A stretch of DNA of 64,000 nt, taken from G963702155 sp963702155. GTDB lineage: Bacteria; Pseudomonadota; Alphaproteobacteria; Micavibrionales; Micavibrionaceae. A model generated the notes under the pieces. It saw nothing but the letters and a program-made list of their open reading frames with translations, made no database searches and had not been told where the DNA came from. Below, in pieces: positions 8,495 through 18,000 of the stretch. The stretch is from contig OY969717.1 of assembly GCA_963702155.1 (NCBI GenBank), forward strand, positions 1,674,001-1,738,000, in the 5' to 3' direction. Position 1 is the first letter of the stretch, and each line of letters starts with the position of its first letter. The position numbers and the translations under genes were made by a program.

Positions 8495-9520
8495 TTATCG
8501 TGCTTTTGAATTCTTAAAATACTGGAAAAAATCACTATCAGGTGATAAAATCAAACGTGTTTCCGGATTAGCGAGCGTGTTACGATATGCTTCCATAGAC
8601 CGGATAAAAGAATAAAATTCTTTATCTTTATTAAACGCATCCGCATAGGTTTTAATCGCTTCATTATCTCCTTGACCGCGGATGATTTCCGAATCTCTCT
8701 GTGCATTTGCTAAAATAACCGTACGCTCTTTATCCGCAGTCGAACGAATTTCGAGCGCGCGCTCTTCGCCTTTGGCACGCGTTTCGGTTGCTCGTTCTTT
8801 AAGTTCTGAAATCATCCGGCGTACGGTGGACTCAATCAATTGCGATGTAAGATCGGCGCGCACGATACGAATATCTACAATATCAATACCCAATTCATCT
8901 CGCGTCGTACGGCGGTTAACACGGCGCTTGATCTCGTTCATAACCGATGTCCGCTCATCAGACAAAAGCTCTTTAAGCGTTGTCTGCCCCAAAACCGCAC
9001 GCGTTGCATCATTAAGGATAGTCTCCAAACGCATATTAGCATTATCAATTGTGCGCAAAGTCTTTAAAAACCGTAGAGGATCAACAATTTTATAACGCGC
9101 AAATGTATCAACCAAAATTGGCTCCCCACTCACCCGCTCAATTGTTGGCCCCTCACTTAAAGGATCGACATCATTGGCATCCACATCTTGCCCTAAAATG
9201 TCTTCGGCAACCTGTTCAGCGCTATTTTCAGTGGATTCTAAATCCCTCTGAATAAGAGAGCTGGAAATAACAACCTGCTCACTCTCTGGATCAACCGATA
9301 AAATCCGGCGATCAAAAAATTGCACACTTTGAATAAGCGGTATTTTCACATGCAACCCAGGGTCTTTGATAAAACTATTAGCATCACCTGTATCACCGAT
9401 TGGATTACCAAGCTGCAAAACGATGGCTTGCTCGCGCTGATCCACTATAAATAATGATTGCGATATAACGATCAAAGCCACAGCCACAATCGCCAGTATT
9501 GTAATTAAACCTTTATTCAT
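8495..9520 (-). CDS. hflC: HflC, SPFH-domain regulator of FtsH
   Basis: HflC and HflK form a large inner-membrane complex facing the periplasm that encloses the protease FtsH. An N-terminal membrane helix (residues 4-24) leads into the SPFH domain (FIVDQREQAIVLQLGNPIG; PGLHVKIPLIQSVQFFDRRILS). The helical C-terminus has ISELKERATETRAKGEERALEIRS and GQGDNEAIKTYADAF. Between about residues 88 and 135 there is an acidic insert (SAEQVAEDILGQDVDANDVD) absent from ordinary HflC. It starts 63 bases after hflK. Confidence 0.93.
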   Translation of the reverse strand: MNKGLITILAIVAVALIVISQSLFIVDQREQAIVLQLGNPIGDTGDANSFIKDPGLHVKIPLIQSVQFFDRRILSVDPESEQVVISSSLIQRDLESTENSAEQVAEDILGQDVDANDVDPLSEGPTIERVSGEPILVDTFARYKIVDPLRFLKTLRTIDNANMRLETILNDATRAVLGQTTLKELLSDERTSVMNEIKRRVNRRTTRDELGIDIVDIRIVRADLTSQLIESTVRRMISELKERATETRAKGEERALEIRSTADKERTVILANAQRDSEIIRGQGDNEAIKTYADAFNKDKEFYSFIRSMEAYRNTLANPETRLILSPDSDFFQYFKNSKAR

Positions 9521-9583
9521 CTCTTACCCGATCCTCTTATCTAAGGGGTGAGGCATCTACCTCATTCTAAATTATATTAAAAG

Positions 9584-10750
9584 CTACTGCTCAAGCCTTG
9601 TACGCGGACGATTGCTTTCGACTCGCGGCGTTGCCTCCGGTGATCGTTGCAACTCATTAAGCGGCAAATACGGGACAACACCCTGTCCGCCACCCGACCC
9701 ATCAAGAATAATTTTTTGTGCATTTCTCAAAACATCTTCCATCGTCTCCAGATAAATACGCTCTTTAGTAACATCTTTACCTGTCAAATATGCTTTATAG
9801 ACCGAATTAAAGCGATCCGCATCACCAGTGGAGCGCGCAATGGTCGATTGCTGATAGGCTTCGGCTTCCTGAAGCAATTGTATAGCCTGTCCGCGCGCTT
9901 TTGGAATAATATCTTCACGATATGCTTGTGCGCGGTTTTGTACATCTTCCGCATCTTGCTTGGCGGATTGAACGTCTTGGAATGCGCTCTGCACACCCGG
10001 ATGCACTTCCGCACTCTGGATCAAAACCTGCGTTACATTTACGCCTGAATTGTAATCATCCAGATTTTTTTGAATAATATCTTTGGTTTGATCGGCAACC
10101 AATTGACGCTGGTTTGTGATGATTGCAAACATATTTGTTTGCCCGACAATCTCGCGAATGGCACTTTCGGCTACCTTTTTAATAGTGTTCTCCTGATCTC
10201 TGATCTCAAACAGGAAATCCTCGGCGGATTTAATATTCCACTGCAATTCCAGATCGAGATCAATAATATTCCGGTCACTGGTCAGCATAAGGCTCTCTGA
10301 TTGCCCCGATGTACCGCCCCGCGTAGCTGCGCGTCCATCAAACCCGATCGTCATTTTACGAATTTCTTGCACATTGATAACAGTAGCACTCTCAATTGGT
10401 GCCGGGAAATGATACCCCAAACCTGGCTCGACTTGTGTGCGGGCAAGTGCGCCAAAACGCTGTATAACTGCATGTTCACCGGGGTTCACAATAAAGAACC
10501 CGCTAGAAAGCCATAAGGCTAGAACCACAGCAAAACCAATAATGAAAACCTTAACCGGCCCTAAACCAACTGGCATGACAGAGCGGAAATTCTCTTGCGC
10601 GCGCCGAAGCATCTCGTCCATATCGGGCGGTTCATTTCCGCCGCCAGATGACCCACCGCCGCGACCACCTTGATAGCGCCCGCCGTTCCAGCGCTTGTCA
10701 TCATCATTACTACGATTACCCCAAGGGTTTTTTCTGTTATCGTCGCCCAT
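9584..10750 (-). CDS. hflK: HflK, SPFH-domain regulator of FtsH
   Basis: Partner of HflC. The N-terminus is the typical Gly/Asn-rich cytoplasmic tail (NPWGNRSNDDDK..., GGRGGGSSGGG), followed by one membrane helix at about residues 66-87 (VFIIGFAVVLALWLSSGFFIV) and the SPFH domain (NPGEHAVIQRFGALARTQVEPGLGYHFPAPIE). The C-terminal coiled segment contains YREDIIPKARGQAIQLLQEAEAYQQ. It diverges from mrp, with 87 bases between the two starts. Confidence 0.95.
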   Translation of the reverse strand: MGDDNRKNPWGNRSNDDDKRWNGGRYQGGRGGGSSGGGNEPPDMDEMLRRAQENFRSVMPVGLGPVKVFIIGFAVVLALWLSSGFFIVNPGEHAVIQRFGALARTQVEPGLGYHFPAPIESATVINVQEIRKMTIGFDGRAATRGGTSGQSESLMLTSDRNIIDLDLELQWNIKSAEDFLFEIRDQENTIKKVAESAIREIVGQTNMFAIITNQRQLVADQTKDIIQKNLDDYNSGVNVTQVLIQSAEVHPGVQSAFQDVQSAKQDAEDVQNRAQAYREDIIPKARGQAIQLLQEAEAYQQSTIARSTGDADRFNSVYKAYLTGKDVTKERIYLETMEDVLRNAQKIILDGSGGGQGVVPYLPLNELQRSPEATPRVESNRPRTRLEQ

Positions 10751-10837
10751 ATTAAAATTCCGGTTTACCAGTTGTTTTCTTGTATTTTATAACAATATCG
10801 CTTTTACCTTGTAAAGCAAGTCATATAAGGACAAAAC

Positions 10838-12019
10838 TTGAGGATGTTTAAGCGCAAAAAAAATAAAGGCTCACATTTCGAAGATCAAAAGAATATGACA
10901 AGCATCGAAACCATCATAGATTCAATTCTTAAAATACAAGACGGCTCGGGCAAAACAGTTCAAAATCTGAAAATAGTACCGGAAATTCAACTTCAAGATG
11001 ATACGGCTATTATTCTTCTAAATGTCGATCCTGCCCTTGGAACGGGTTTAGAGCCTATGCGCCAGAACGTTGAGAAACACGTACAAGAAACGTACGCTGA
11101 CTATATAAAAAGCGTTACGGTAATTTTAACGGCAAAAACATCGGCTAAAAATCCAACTGCAAATAATCAAAACCCGAACACTGCCGCCATAAAAGGAAAA
11201 GTCCATTCCGCCGCCCCAGATCCGCATGGTCTATCCAAAAATCCGAAATTAGCGCCGCCAATTAAACACATCATCGCAATTGCTTCCGGCAAAGGCGGCG
11301 TTGGAAAATCAACTATAGCCGCCAATATTGCTGTGTCATTAGCCAATAATAACCAAAAAACCGGTCTCTTGGACGCTGATATTTATGGGCCCTCACAACC
11401 ACGTATGTTTGGGTTGGAAGGGCGCAAACCAGATGGTCAGAAAGGCCAGATTGTGCCATTAAATGCACATGGTTTAAAACTCATGTCCATTGGTTTTTTA
11501 TTAAATGATAAAGCGCCGCTTGTTTGGCGCGGCCCTATGGTTCAAACCGCAATTTATCAAATGCTCCGCGATGTCGTATGGGGAACGGATAATGACCCGC
11601 TTGATATACTCGTGGTCGATATGCCACCCGGCACGGGCGATGCGCAACTAACGATGGCTCAAAAAGTACCGCTTTCCGGCGCAATTATTGTCTCAACCCC
11701 GCAAGATATCGCACTCTTGGATGCGCGAAAAGGTGTGGAGATGTTTAACAAGGTAGACGTACCTATTTTAGGGATGATCGAAAATATGAGTACGCATATT
11801 TGTGCGAACTGCGGACATGAAGACCACATTTTCGGCCATGGAGGTGCGCGTATAGAAGCCAAAAACCTTGATATACCTTTTCTCGGAGAACTACCGCTAC
11901 ACAAAGATATACGTAATTATAGCGATAAAGGTACACCCATATCTATCGCCAAACCAAACAGCCCGTACGCACGTACATTTGATAATATCGCAAAGCAGAT
12001 TATTCAAAGCCTGACTTGA
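10838..12019 (+). CDS. mrp: Mrp/ApbC-type iron-sulfur cluster carrier ATPase
   Basis: P-loop ATPase that carries and transfers Fe-S clusters in the cytoplasm. The N-terminal part (about residues 20-100) corresponds to the DUF59/MIP18-like domain in a divergent form. The ATPase starts with the deviant Walker A ASGKGGVGKSTIAANIA near residue 151 and continues with DADIYGPSQPRMFG and VDMPPGTGDAQLT. The cluster-ligand pair CANCGHEDHIFGHGG is present. TTG 10838 has AAGGA at ideal spacing; ATG 10844 is the alternative, and ATG 10895 would still keep the domains. Confidence 0.93.
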   Translation: MRMFKRKKNKGSHFEDQKNMTSIETIIDSILKIQDGSGKTVQNLKIVPEIQLQDDTAIILLNVDPALGTGLEPMRQNVEKHVQETYADYIKSVTVILTAKTSAKNPTANNQNPNTAAIKGKVHSAAPDPHGLSKNPKLAPPIKHIIAIASGKGGVGKSTIAANIAVSLANNNQKTGLLDADIYGPSQPRMFGLEGRKPDGQKGQIVPLNAHGLKLMSIGFLLNDKAPLVWRGPMVQTAIYQMLRDVVWGTDNDPLDILVVDMPPGTGDAQLTMAQKVPLSGAIIVSTPQDIALLDARKGVEMFNKVDVPILGMIENMSTHICANCGHEDHIFGHGGARIEAKNLDIPFLGELPLHKDIRNYSDKGTPISIAKPNSPYARTFDNIAKQIIQSLT

Positions 12020-12074
12020 AACCATTGTGCGCACTTAAACATCTTGAATATACCTGAAGGATCTCAAGCAAAAT

Positions 12075-12596
12075 TTAAATTGGCTCAAAAACCATAAAAG
12101 AAAACGCCGGCTCACCACTTACGTTTTTACCCTCATGCCGCTCTTCCGAAATCACGTGCCACTGACCCTTGTCAATCGCAGGGAAAAAAGCGTCTGCATC
12201 TTCATAATTTTGGTGAACGCGCGTTAAATATAACCGATCCAACATTTCCAACGTTTGCCCGTAAACCTCAGCCCCACCAATTATAAATACCTCATCTGCG
12301 CCCGATTTTTCTGCCAAAGCATACGCCTTTTCCATCCCGTCCTTCAAAGACGTACACCAATACAAATTCTCTAGCGTTTCCTGCTCATCTGCCGACCGAC
12401 TTACCACAACATGCGCACGTCCCGGCAACATCCCTGGCAATGATTCAAACGTCTTACGCCCCATCAGCATTGGCTTCCCCATAGTCGTACGTTTAAAATA
12501 CTTAAAGTCTTCCGGAATATGCCACAACAAATCATTATCCCGCCCAATAGCGTTATTCTCGGCAACAGCAACAATGGCGGATAATCGTGGTTTCAT
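12075..12596 (-). CDS. folA: Dihydrofolate reductase
   Basis: Reduces dihydrofolate to tetrahydrofolate, needed after thymidylate synthase. 173 residues with the full set of motifs: AVAENNAIGRDNDLLWHIPEDF at the N-terminus (catalytic acid region), GKPMLMGRKTFESLPGMLPGR, and VFIIGGAEVYGQTLEMLDRLYLT. It follows thyA on the same strand, the common thyA-folA pairing. Confidence 0.96.
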   Translation of the reverse strand: MKPRLSAIVAVAENNAIGRDNDLLWHIPEDFKYFKRTTMGKPMLMGRKTFESLPGMLPGRAHVVVSRSADEQETLENLYWCTSLKDGMEKAYALAEKSGADEVFIIGGAEVYGQTLEMLDRLYLTRVHQNYEDADAFFPAIDKGQWHVISEERHEGKNVSGEPAFSFMVFEPI

Positions 12597-12666
12597 ATGT
12601 TAAAACCTAAAAATCAGATGGCAAAATTCTAGGATTAAAGTATTTTGCGGCGAAAAGTAAATATAT

Positions 12667-12720
12667 TGAGAACCGGAGCGAAGCGAACACAAAAGTACGT
12701 GAGCACCTGAAGCGCAGAGA
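12667..12720. repeat. Possible degenerate intergenic repeat, copy 1
   Basis: The 152-bp folA-thyA gap holds a GC-richer stretch (AGCGAAGCGAACACAAAAGT, then ACGTGAGCAC) that resembles stretches at about 14998-15030 and 25306-25350. The match is imperfect. Confidence 0.25.
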
Positions 12721-12748
12721 TATTTGCTTTGCAGCCCAAAAGACAAAA

Positions 12749-13543
12749 TCATACGGCGACTGGGGCTTTGATATGCGGATGCGCTTTATATCCCACCAAT
12801 TCAAAATCCTCATATTTAAAATCAAAAATATTGGTGACATGCGGGTTTAGATGCATTTCCGGCAACGCGTACGGCGTACGGCTAAGCTGCTCCTTTGTTT
12901 GTTCAATATGGTTAGAATATAAATGCGCATCGCCGAACGTATGCACAAATTCACCCGGCTTTAATCCCGTCACTTGCGCAACCATCATTGTTAGCAGCGC
13001 GTACGACGCAATGTTAAATGGTACACCTAAAAAGATATCTGCGCTCCGCTGATAAAGCTGGCAGGATAGCTTCCCATCCGCGACATAAAACTGGAAAAAG
13101 CAATGACATGGCGGGAGCGCCATTTTACCAATCTCGCCAACATTCCACGCTGATACAATTAACCGGCGATCATCTGGGTTAGTTTTTATCCACTCAATCA
13201 CATTCGAAATCTGGTCAATCGTATGGCCGTCCGCCGCCGCCCAAGACCGCCATTGCGCCCCATAAACAGGGCCAAGATTACCCTCTGCATCCGCCCATTC
13301 ATCCCATATACGAACTTTGTTCTCTTTCAGATAGCCAATGTTCGTATCACCTTTCAAAAACCAGAGCAGCTCATGAATGATGGAGCGCAAATGACATTTT
13401 TTGGTCGTCACCAGCGGAAAGCCTTGCGCCAAATCAAACCGCATCTGATACCCAAAAACACTGTACGTGCCCGTACCTGTCCGGTCGGATTTCTCCGTCC
13501 CGTTTTCAAGCACGTGTTTCATTAAATCGTGATATTGTTTCAT
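12749..13543 (-). CDS. thyA: Thymidylate synthase
   Basis: Makes dTMP from dUMP using methylene-tetrahydrofolate. 264 residues, the normal short-form length. Motifs: DRTGTGTYSVFGYQMRFDL, ELLWFLKGDTNI, the catalytic Cys in LPPCHCFFQFYV, QLYQRSADIFLGVPFNIASYALL, and HTFGDAHLYSNH. No alternative such as ThyX is visible in the window. Confidence 0.97.
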   Translation of the reverse strand: MKQYHDLMKHVLENGTEKSDRTGTGTYSVFGYQMRFDLAQGFPLVTTKKCHLRSIIHELLWFLKGDTNIGYLKENKVRIWDEWADAEGNLGPVYGAQWRSWAAADGHTIDQISNVIEWIKTNPDDRRLIVSAWNVGEIGKMALPPCHCFFQFYVADGKLSCQLYQRSADIFLGVPFNIASYALLTMMVAQVTGLKPGEFVHTFGDAHLYSNHIEQTKEQLSRTPYALPEMHLNPHVTNIFDFKYEDFELVGYKAHPHIKAPVAV

Positions 13544-13630
13544 AAAATAAATATTAACAGATTCGTTTTATTTTTTAAGAAGAGTTATGATATAAAATAA
13601 TCCATCAACAGTTTTATGGAATAAGACACA

Positions 13631-14323
13631 ATGAATTTTGATAAAATTATAAAAAACGTTAGCGACAGTCTAAGAAATATATTTGGACAGGTAAATAAAG
13701 AACAGCCGCCTGAAAAACGTTTTGATGGGTTAACTGAAAACGCAGTGCCAAAATTGACGATTGCATGCGCAATGATTGAAGGCTTAAAACCGCCCACTAC
13801 ATTTTTAAACTTGGAAGAAAACGTAACAAAGTCTTTAAAGGGTGAAATCGACAAATCGCCTATTAAAATGGATATTCTAACCACGCTCATTGCATTAAAA
13901 GATGCGGGTCACAACATTATTTTCGTTTCAAGAATTCCTGATTTGCTTCTTGCAGAAAATTTGGAAGAAGATCATTTGGAGGAAGGGCTCATAAAGGCAG
14001 GCGTGAGTAAAAAAAGATGGGACGAGATAAATCCCGGCTCGTTTATAACCTCTTTGAGTAAAAAACATCCTGAAGATATACCGCAAATCAATATACTGAT
14101 TGACCGCGCTGATAACCACGGCATTAGAATCCAGGGAACAGATAATGTAAAAGATTGGCGCAAAGGTATAGTCGAACGCACAATCGAGCCGGAAGATGCG
14201 AGAACAGTAGCTTTTTTAGATGCCGTTATGAGAGATCGAAATCAAGATATAGACCAGCTCGTAAAATTATTTTTTGAAGGGGATGACCCGGACTTTCACG
14301 TAAAACCTGAACCCTTCATGTAA
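13631..14323 (+). CDS. Hypothetical protein, possibly a degenerate HAD-fold domain
   Basis: 230 residues, no signal peptide or membrane segment. The order of motifs recalls a HAD phosphatase with lost catalytic residues: a first strand TTFLNLEENVT where an active enzyme has FDxDGT, then LKDAGHNIIFVSRIPD resembling motif II (Ser after the strand), and INILIDRADNHGI at the place of motif IV. The nucleophile Asp is Asn here. The fold assignment is my inference from pattern only. It stands alone, convergent with msrB after 15 bases. Confidence 0.65.
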   Translation: MNFDKIIKNVSDSLRNIFGQVNKEQPPEKRFDGLTENAVPKLTIACAMIEGLKPPTTFLNLEENVTKSLKGEIDKSPIKMDILTTLIALKDAGHNIIFVSRIPDLLLAENLEEDHLEEGLIKAGVSKKRWDEINPGSFITSLSKKHPEDIPQINILIDRADNHGIRIQGTDNVKDWRKGIVERTIEPEDARTVAFLDAVMRDRNQDIDQLVKLFFEGDDPDFHVKPEPFM

Positions 14324-14338
14324 AACATATAAAAAACT

Positions 14339-14908
14339 CTATTCCGCGCCTTCAAACATAGGTACGTACTTTTCATACCCTTCGGCCGCTAGATCGTCTT
14401 TGTGAATAAAGCGAAGCGCCGCCGAATTTATACAATACCGCAAGCCGCCTTTATCCTTTGGCCCATCATCAAAAACATGACCCAAATGCGAATCGCCCTT
14501 GCCCGATCGGACTTCGGTGCGCGGTAAAAACAACTTATGATCTGTTTTTTTATCAATCTCACCGCCTTCAATCGGCTTTGTAAAGCTGGGCCAACCAGTA
14601 CCTGAATCATATTTATCCAGCGATGAAAAAAGCGGCTCCCCGCTAACGACATCCACATAAATACCCTGCTCTTTATTATCCCAGTATTCATTATCAAACG
14701 CCGGCTCCGTGCCATCATGCTGAGTTACATATTTTTGCATATCGGTCAGATCGTTATTTCGAACCGCATTATCCAAATCTTGCAAATCCTTAACCTCTTT
14801 ACTCATAACCTCTCCTTTTTGATCCATATCATCCTGCGCATATAATCCATATAAAGGAATTAGCGCCGCACCCGCCAAAGGCAATAACCATAAAAATTTC
14901 TTACTCAT
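14339..14908 (-). CDS. msrB: Exported peptide-methionine (R)-S-oxide reductase
   Basis: Repairs methionine-R-sulfoxide. The catalytic motif GLRYCINSAALRF (RxCxNxxxxxF) is near the C-terminus, with TGWPSF and SHLGHVFDDGP upstream. The two Zn-binding CxxC pairs of many MsrB proteins are absent (SGTGWP instead of SGCGWP). ATG 14908 has GAGG 6 bases upstream and gives a signal sequence (FLWLLPLAGAALIPLYGLYAQ), so the enzyme is probably periplasmic or membrane-anchored. About 60 polar residues separate the signal from the domain. Confidence 0.93.
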   Translation of the reverse strand: MSKKFLWLLPLAGAALIPLYGLYAQDDMDQKGEVMSKEVKDLQDLDNAVRNNDLTDMQKYVTQHDGTEPAFDNEYWDNKEQGIYVDVVSGEPLFSSLDKYDSGTGWPSFTKPIEGGEIDKKTDHKLFLPRTEVRSGKGDSHLGHVFDDGPKDKGGLRYCINSAALRFIHKDDLAAEGYEKYVPMFEGAE

Positions 14909-14997
14909 CTTGCACCTCGTGTTTGTATACATATATATCCGCATATCAGCCAGAAAAGGTTACATTTTATTTACTAAAATCGTTTTTAATAAAGGCG

Positions 14998-15030
14998 AGA
15001 AGTAAAGCGTATAAAAATACGTGAGCGACG
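14998..15030. repeat. Possible degenerate intergenic repeat, copy 2
   Basis: AGAAGTAAAGCGTATAAAAA followed by TACGTGAGCGAC resembles the stretches in the folA-thyA gap and before the AAA+ gene at 25372. It sits in the msrB-tamB gap. Confidence 0.25.
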
Positions 15031-15059
15031 AGCAACAAAGTATAAAGATAAATGAAGGA

Positions 15060-18000
15060 CTAATAATCCCAGCGCCAGAATACACCACCACCTGCTTGCG
15101 CATTCTCTCCAATTTCGCTCTCGACTGTGACATTCGGTGTGACTTCTATTTCAATTTGCGCCGCTCCTGATTCCTTACCCGCACCTTTTTCAAGCTCAAG
15201 ATAAACATTATCTGCAATGTATTTACCTACACCAACGCTCGGCCCATCTTCACCGCCCGCATCAACACGAATATCATCAAAACCCGTCGCGTTCCGGAGC
15301 TGTGCGATCGGATCAAACCCCCCGCCACCGCGACCCGAAAAACGGTCAAGCGTACGTTTAAGTTGCAAGGCCTGAAAAGGTGAAATATCGCTTACATTTT
15401 CTCCAAACAAAATCTGCGCCATAATTTCATCCTCTGGCAAGGATGGATTAGATGTTAATTTTAAATCTGGATTCTCAATGGTACCCTCTAATAAAACCGA
15501 CGCCTTAATATCATCTGCATCCGTGGTGGCTTTAATTTCCAGATATGGTGATGGCGGGGCGCGCCCTAAAAATCTTAAATTGGCCTTCTCTAATTTAAAA
15601 CGGCGACCAAATTCTTCATATCGTCCGCGTTTGGATTTAAAAACACCATCCAGTTGAGGGTCATCCAAAGTGCCGTCAACTTTAATATTACCGCCAAATT
15701 CTGCATCAAGCCCCCATCCGCGCACAAAAATTTGATTATCTGCACGTACATCAACATCAAGCAGTATTTGAGTCATCATTTCCGGCGCATCTTTATCGAT
15801 TTCCACAATATTAAGTTCTGGAATATTAGTTTGAAACCGTTCCGGTATCATAATATCGAACTGATGCAAATTAACTGTGCCTGCTAAGAGATATCCATTT
15901 TCGCGCCCGTTAAAATCCAAATCGGATGAAAAAGTACCGTTTAAACGCTCACTCTTAAAGGCGTGAAAATCAGTAATAGCAACATCAAGCGCTGTATTTT
16001 GTTTTTGTACGATATCTACACGACCCGAAACTAATAAACGTCCATCCTGATTATCACTACCTGATAAATTTTGAATACGAATATCTGAGCCATTAAAACG
16101 GGCATCCAAGGCAATATCACGTATTCTTAAATCATAGGGCTCGTATGTGTATGCACCTTTGGCGAGCGTAATATTGCCGGAAATATCTGGCGTTTCAATA
16201 TCTCCATCTATATCCCCCTTCGCGTTTAAATCCCCATTCATTTTGTGTTGAACAGGCAAAAACGCAGAAAGCGTTTTTAAATCAAGAATACCGGAAAAAG
16301 AGCCGTCTAATTGGCCATTTTCAAGTAAATTAAATATAAAGGGATTTATTGAGATTTGCATAGGCAAGCTGACATCGGCTTCTAAATTTTTTATACCGTC
16401 CCCGCGTCCGGTAATAGCAGCCGAAAAACGGTCTTCTCTATAACGTCCAGTAATATCCAATATGGTTTTTATACTATCGGTATATATGCTTTTTAAATCA
16501 ACTTGAGCGCTCAATTTTGCCGTTGGTGCTTCTGATAACCCCGTGATGGATGTATTAAAAGAAAGAGTACTATCGCGTATTTCTTGCGGCAAACCGAATG
16601 GTATGTCTGAAAACGCAATACGCTCACTATATGCTTTTAAATCAACACTTTGTGCGCCAATGCGCCCATTAATTTTTATGTTGCTGGCACCACTTTTTAA
16701 AACTGCATCCACATTTTCAAATACAAATAAATCACGGTTTGCGCCGGTCTTTGTTTTTATATCAAGTGATCCCTTAACTTGAATGGGCTTTTGCCCGTAC
16801 GTGCCATCGGCATTTATAGATCCGGCGTATTGATCAGGTGCTTCAGCTTTTTTGATTGAGGCACGTATGCTTTTAAAACGTACGGCAGGAGAAAGAACAA
16901 TCGTATCTCCTTCTAAATCAAGCATTTCAGGCATAGCATCCGATTTCAAGTCCGGAATGTACGTGCTTACATCCAAACCTCTTATGCGTACACCCTGATA
17001 TTGAATATTTACGGCTTCTGCATCTAAATTGAGCTTTTGCGGCGCGTCTTCTAGGTCTTCATAAGATAAATTTGCATTACCTTTTGCAACGCCTTTTATA
17101 GAAAGACCAGTAAGCGCATTAATAAACTCAAAATCGGCAACGTTAATATTGATATGACCCTTGGCTAGAATATTTTTATAATCTGCGCGGATTCCTCCTC
17201 CGATATCAATATGAGGCATCTGCCCGCTGATCTCGCTTAAAGTTATAAACTGGTCATTAAATGATACGGGTGTACGTATGATAACATCTTCACCTTTATA
17301 GCGCGTCGTAACTTTGAATAGAGTATTATTTATATCTGTAAGCAAAACTTCAGAATTTGGAATTTCAGAATGTGTTTCAGATTTATTGATATCAGAATCA
17401 GCCACATGCATCTGCGACGTATTATTAATATCATTACTAAAACCTAAGTCATCTCCGGAACCCGTATCATATTGCCTGTCAAATAAAGAAATATAAACAT
17501 CCTCTCCCCCTTGCGCTTTAAAAGCAGGCAAGTCAAAGATAAACCTAATATCCGTGGCTTCACTAAAACCCGTATCGGGTAATCCGGCTTTTCCGCTGCC
17601 GCGAATAGTATAATCAGGGGCATCTGCAGAAAAATTATCAAGCACAAAATTCTCAGCTTCCATATCGTAAAAAATATTTATAGATATATTCTCAGGATAA
17701 GAAGACGGGGAAGGCTGATCGGCAGCACCTCCATAAAAATCATAATCAGATACATAGTTAAGAGAAAACGCAATCAAACCATCAATATCTATAGAGGTTT
17801 TTAAAATCGGAGAAACAGCCATAACACGCTTATTATCTTCATCTTCCGGTAAAACCAAAGTATCAAATGAAAAACGCTCAATTTCAAAGCGCTCAAAATA
17901 AAGGTTTTCAAACGTAAAAGAATTTTCAGGCACGTTGTCTGAAACCTCATTGTCTGTCTTCATAGGCGCGCGTATAAAATCAAACATGCCCCCATCAAGA

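Noticed and set aside
12607..12840. Leftward 77-codon frame after thyA
   Set aside because: It overlaps the 3' part of thyA in another frame and has no coding pattern; the GC-richer gap was instead noted as a possible repeat.
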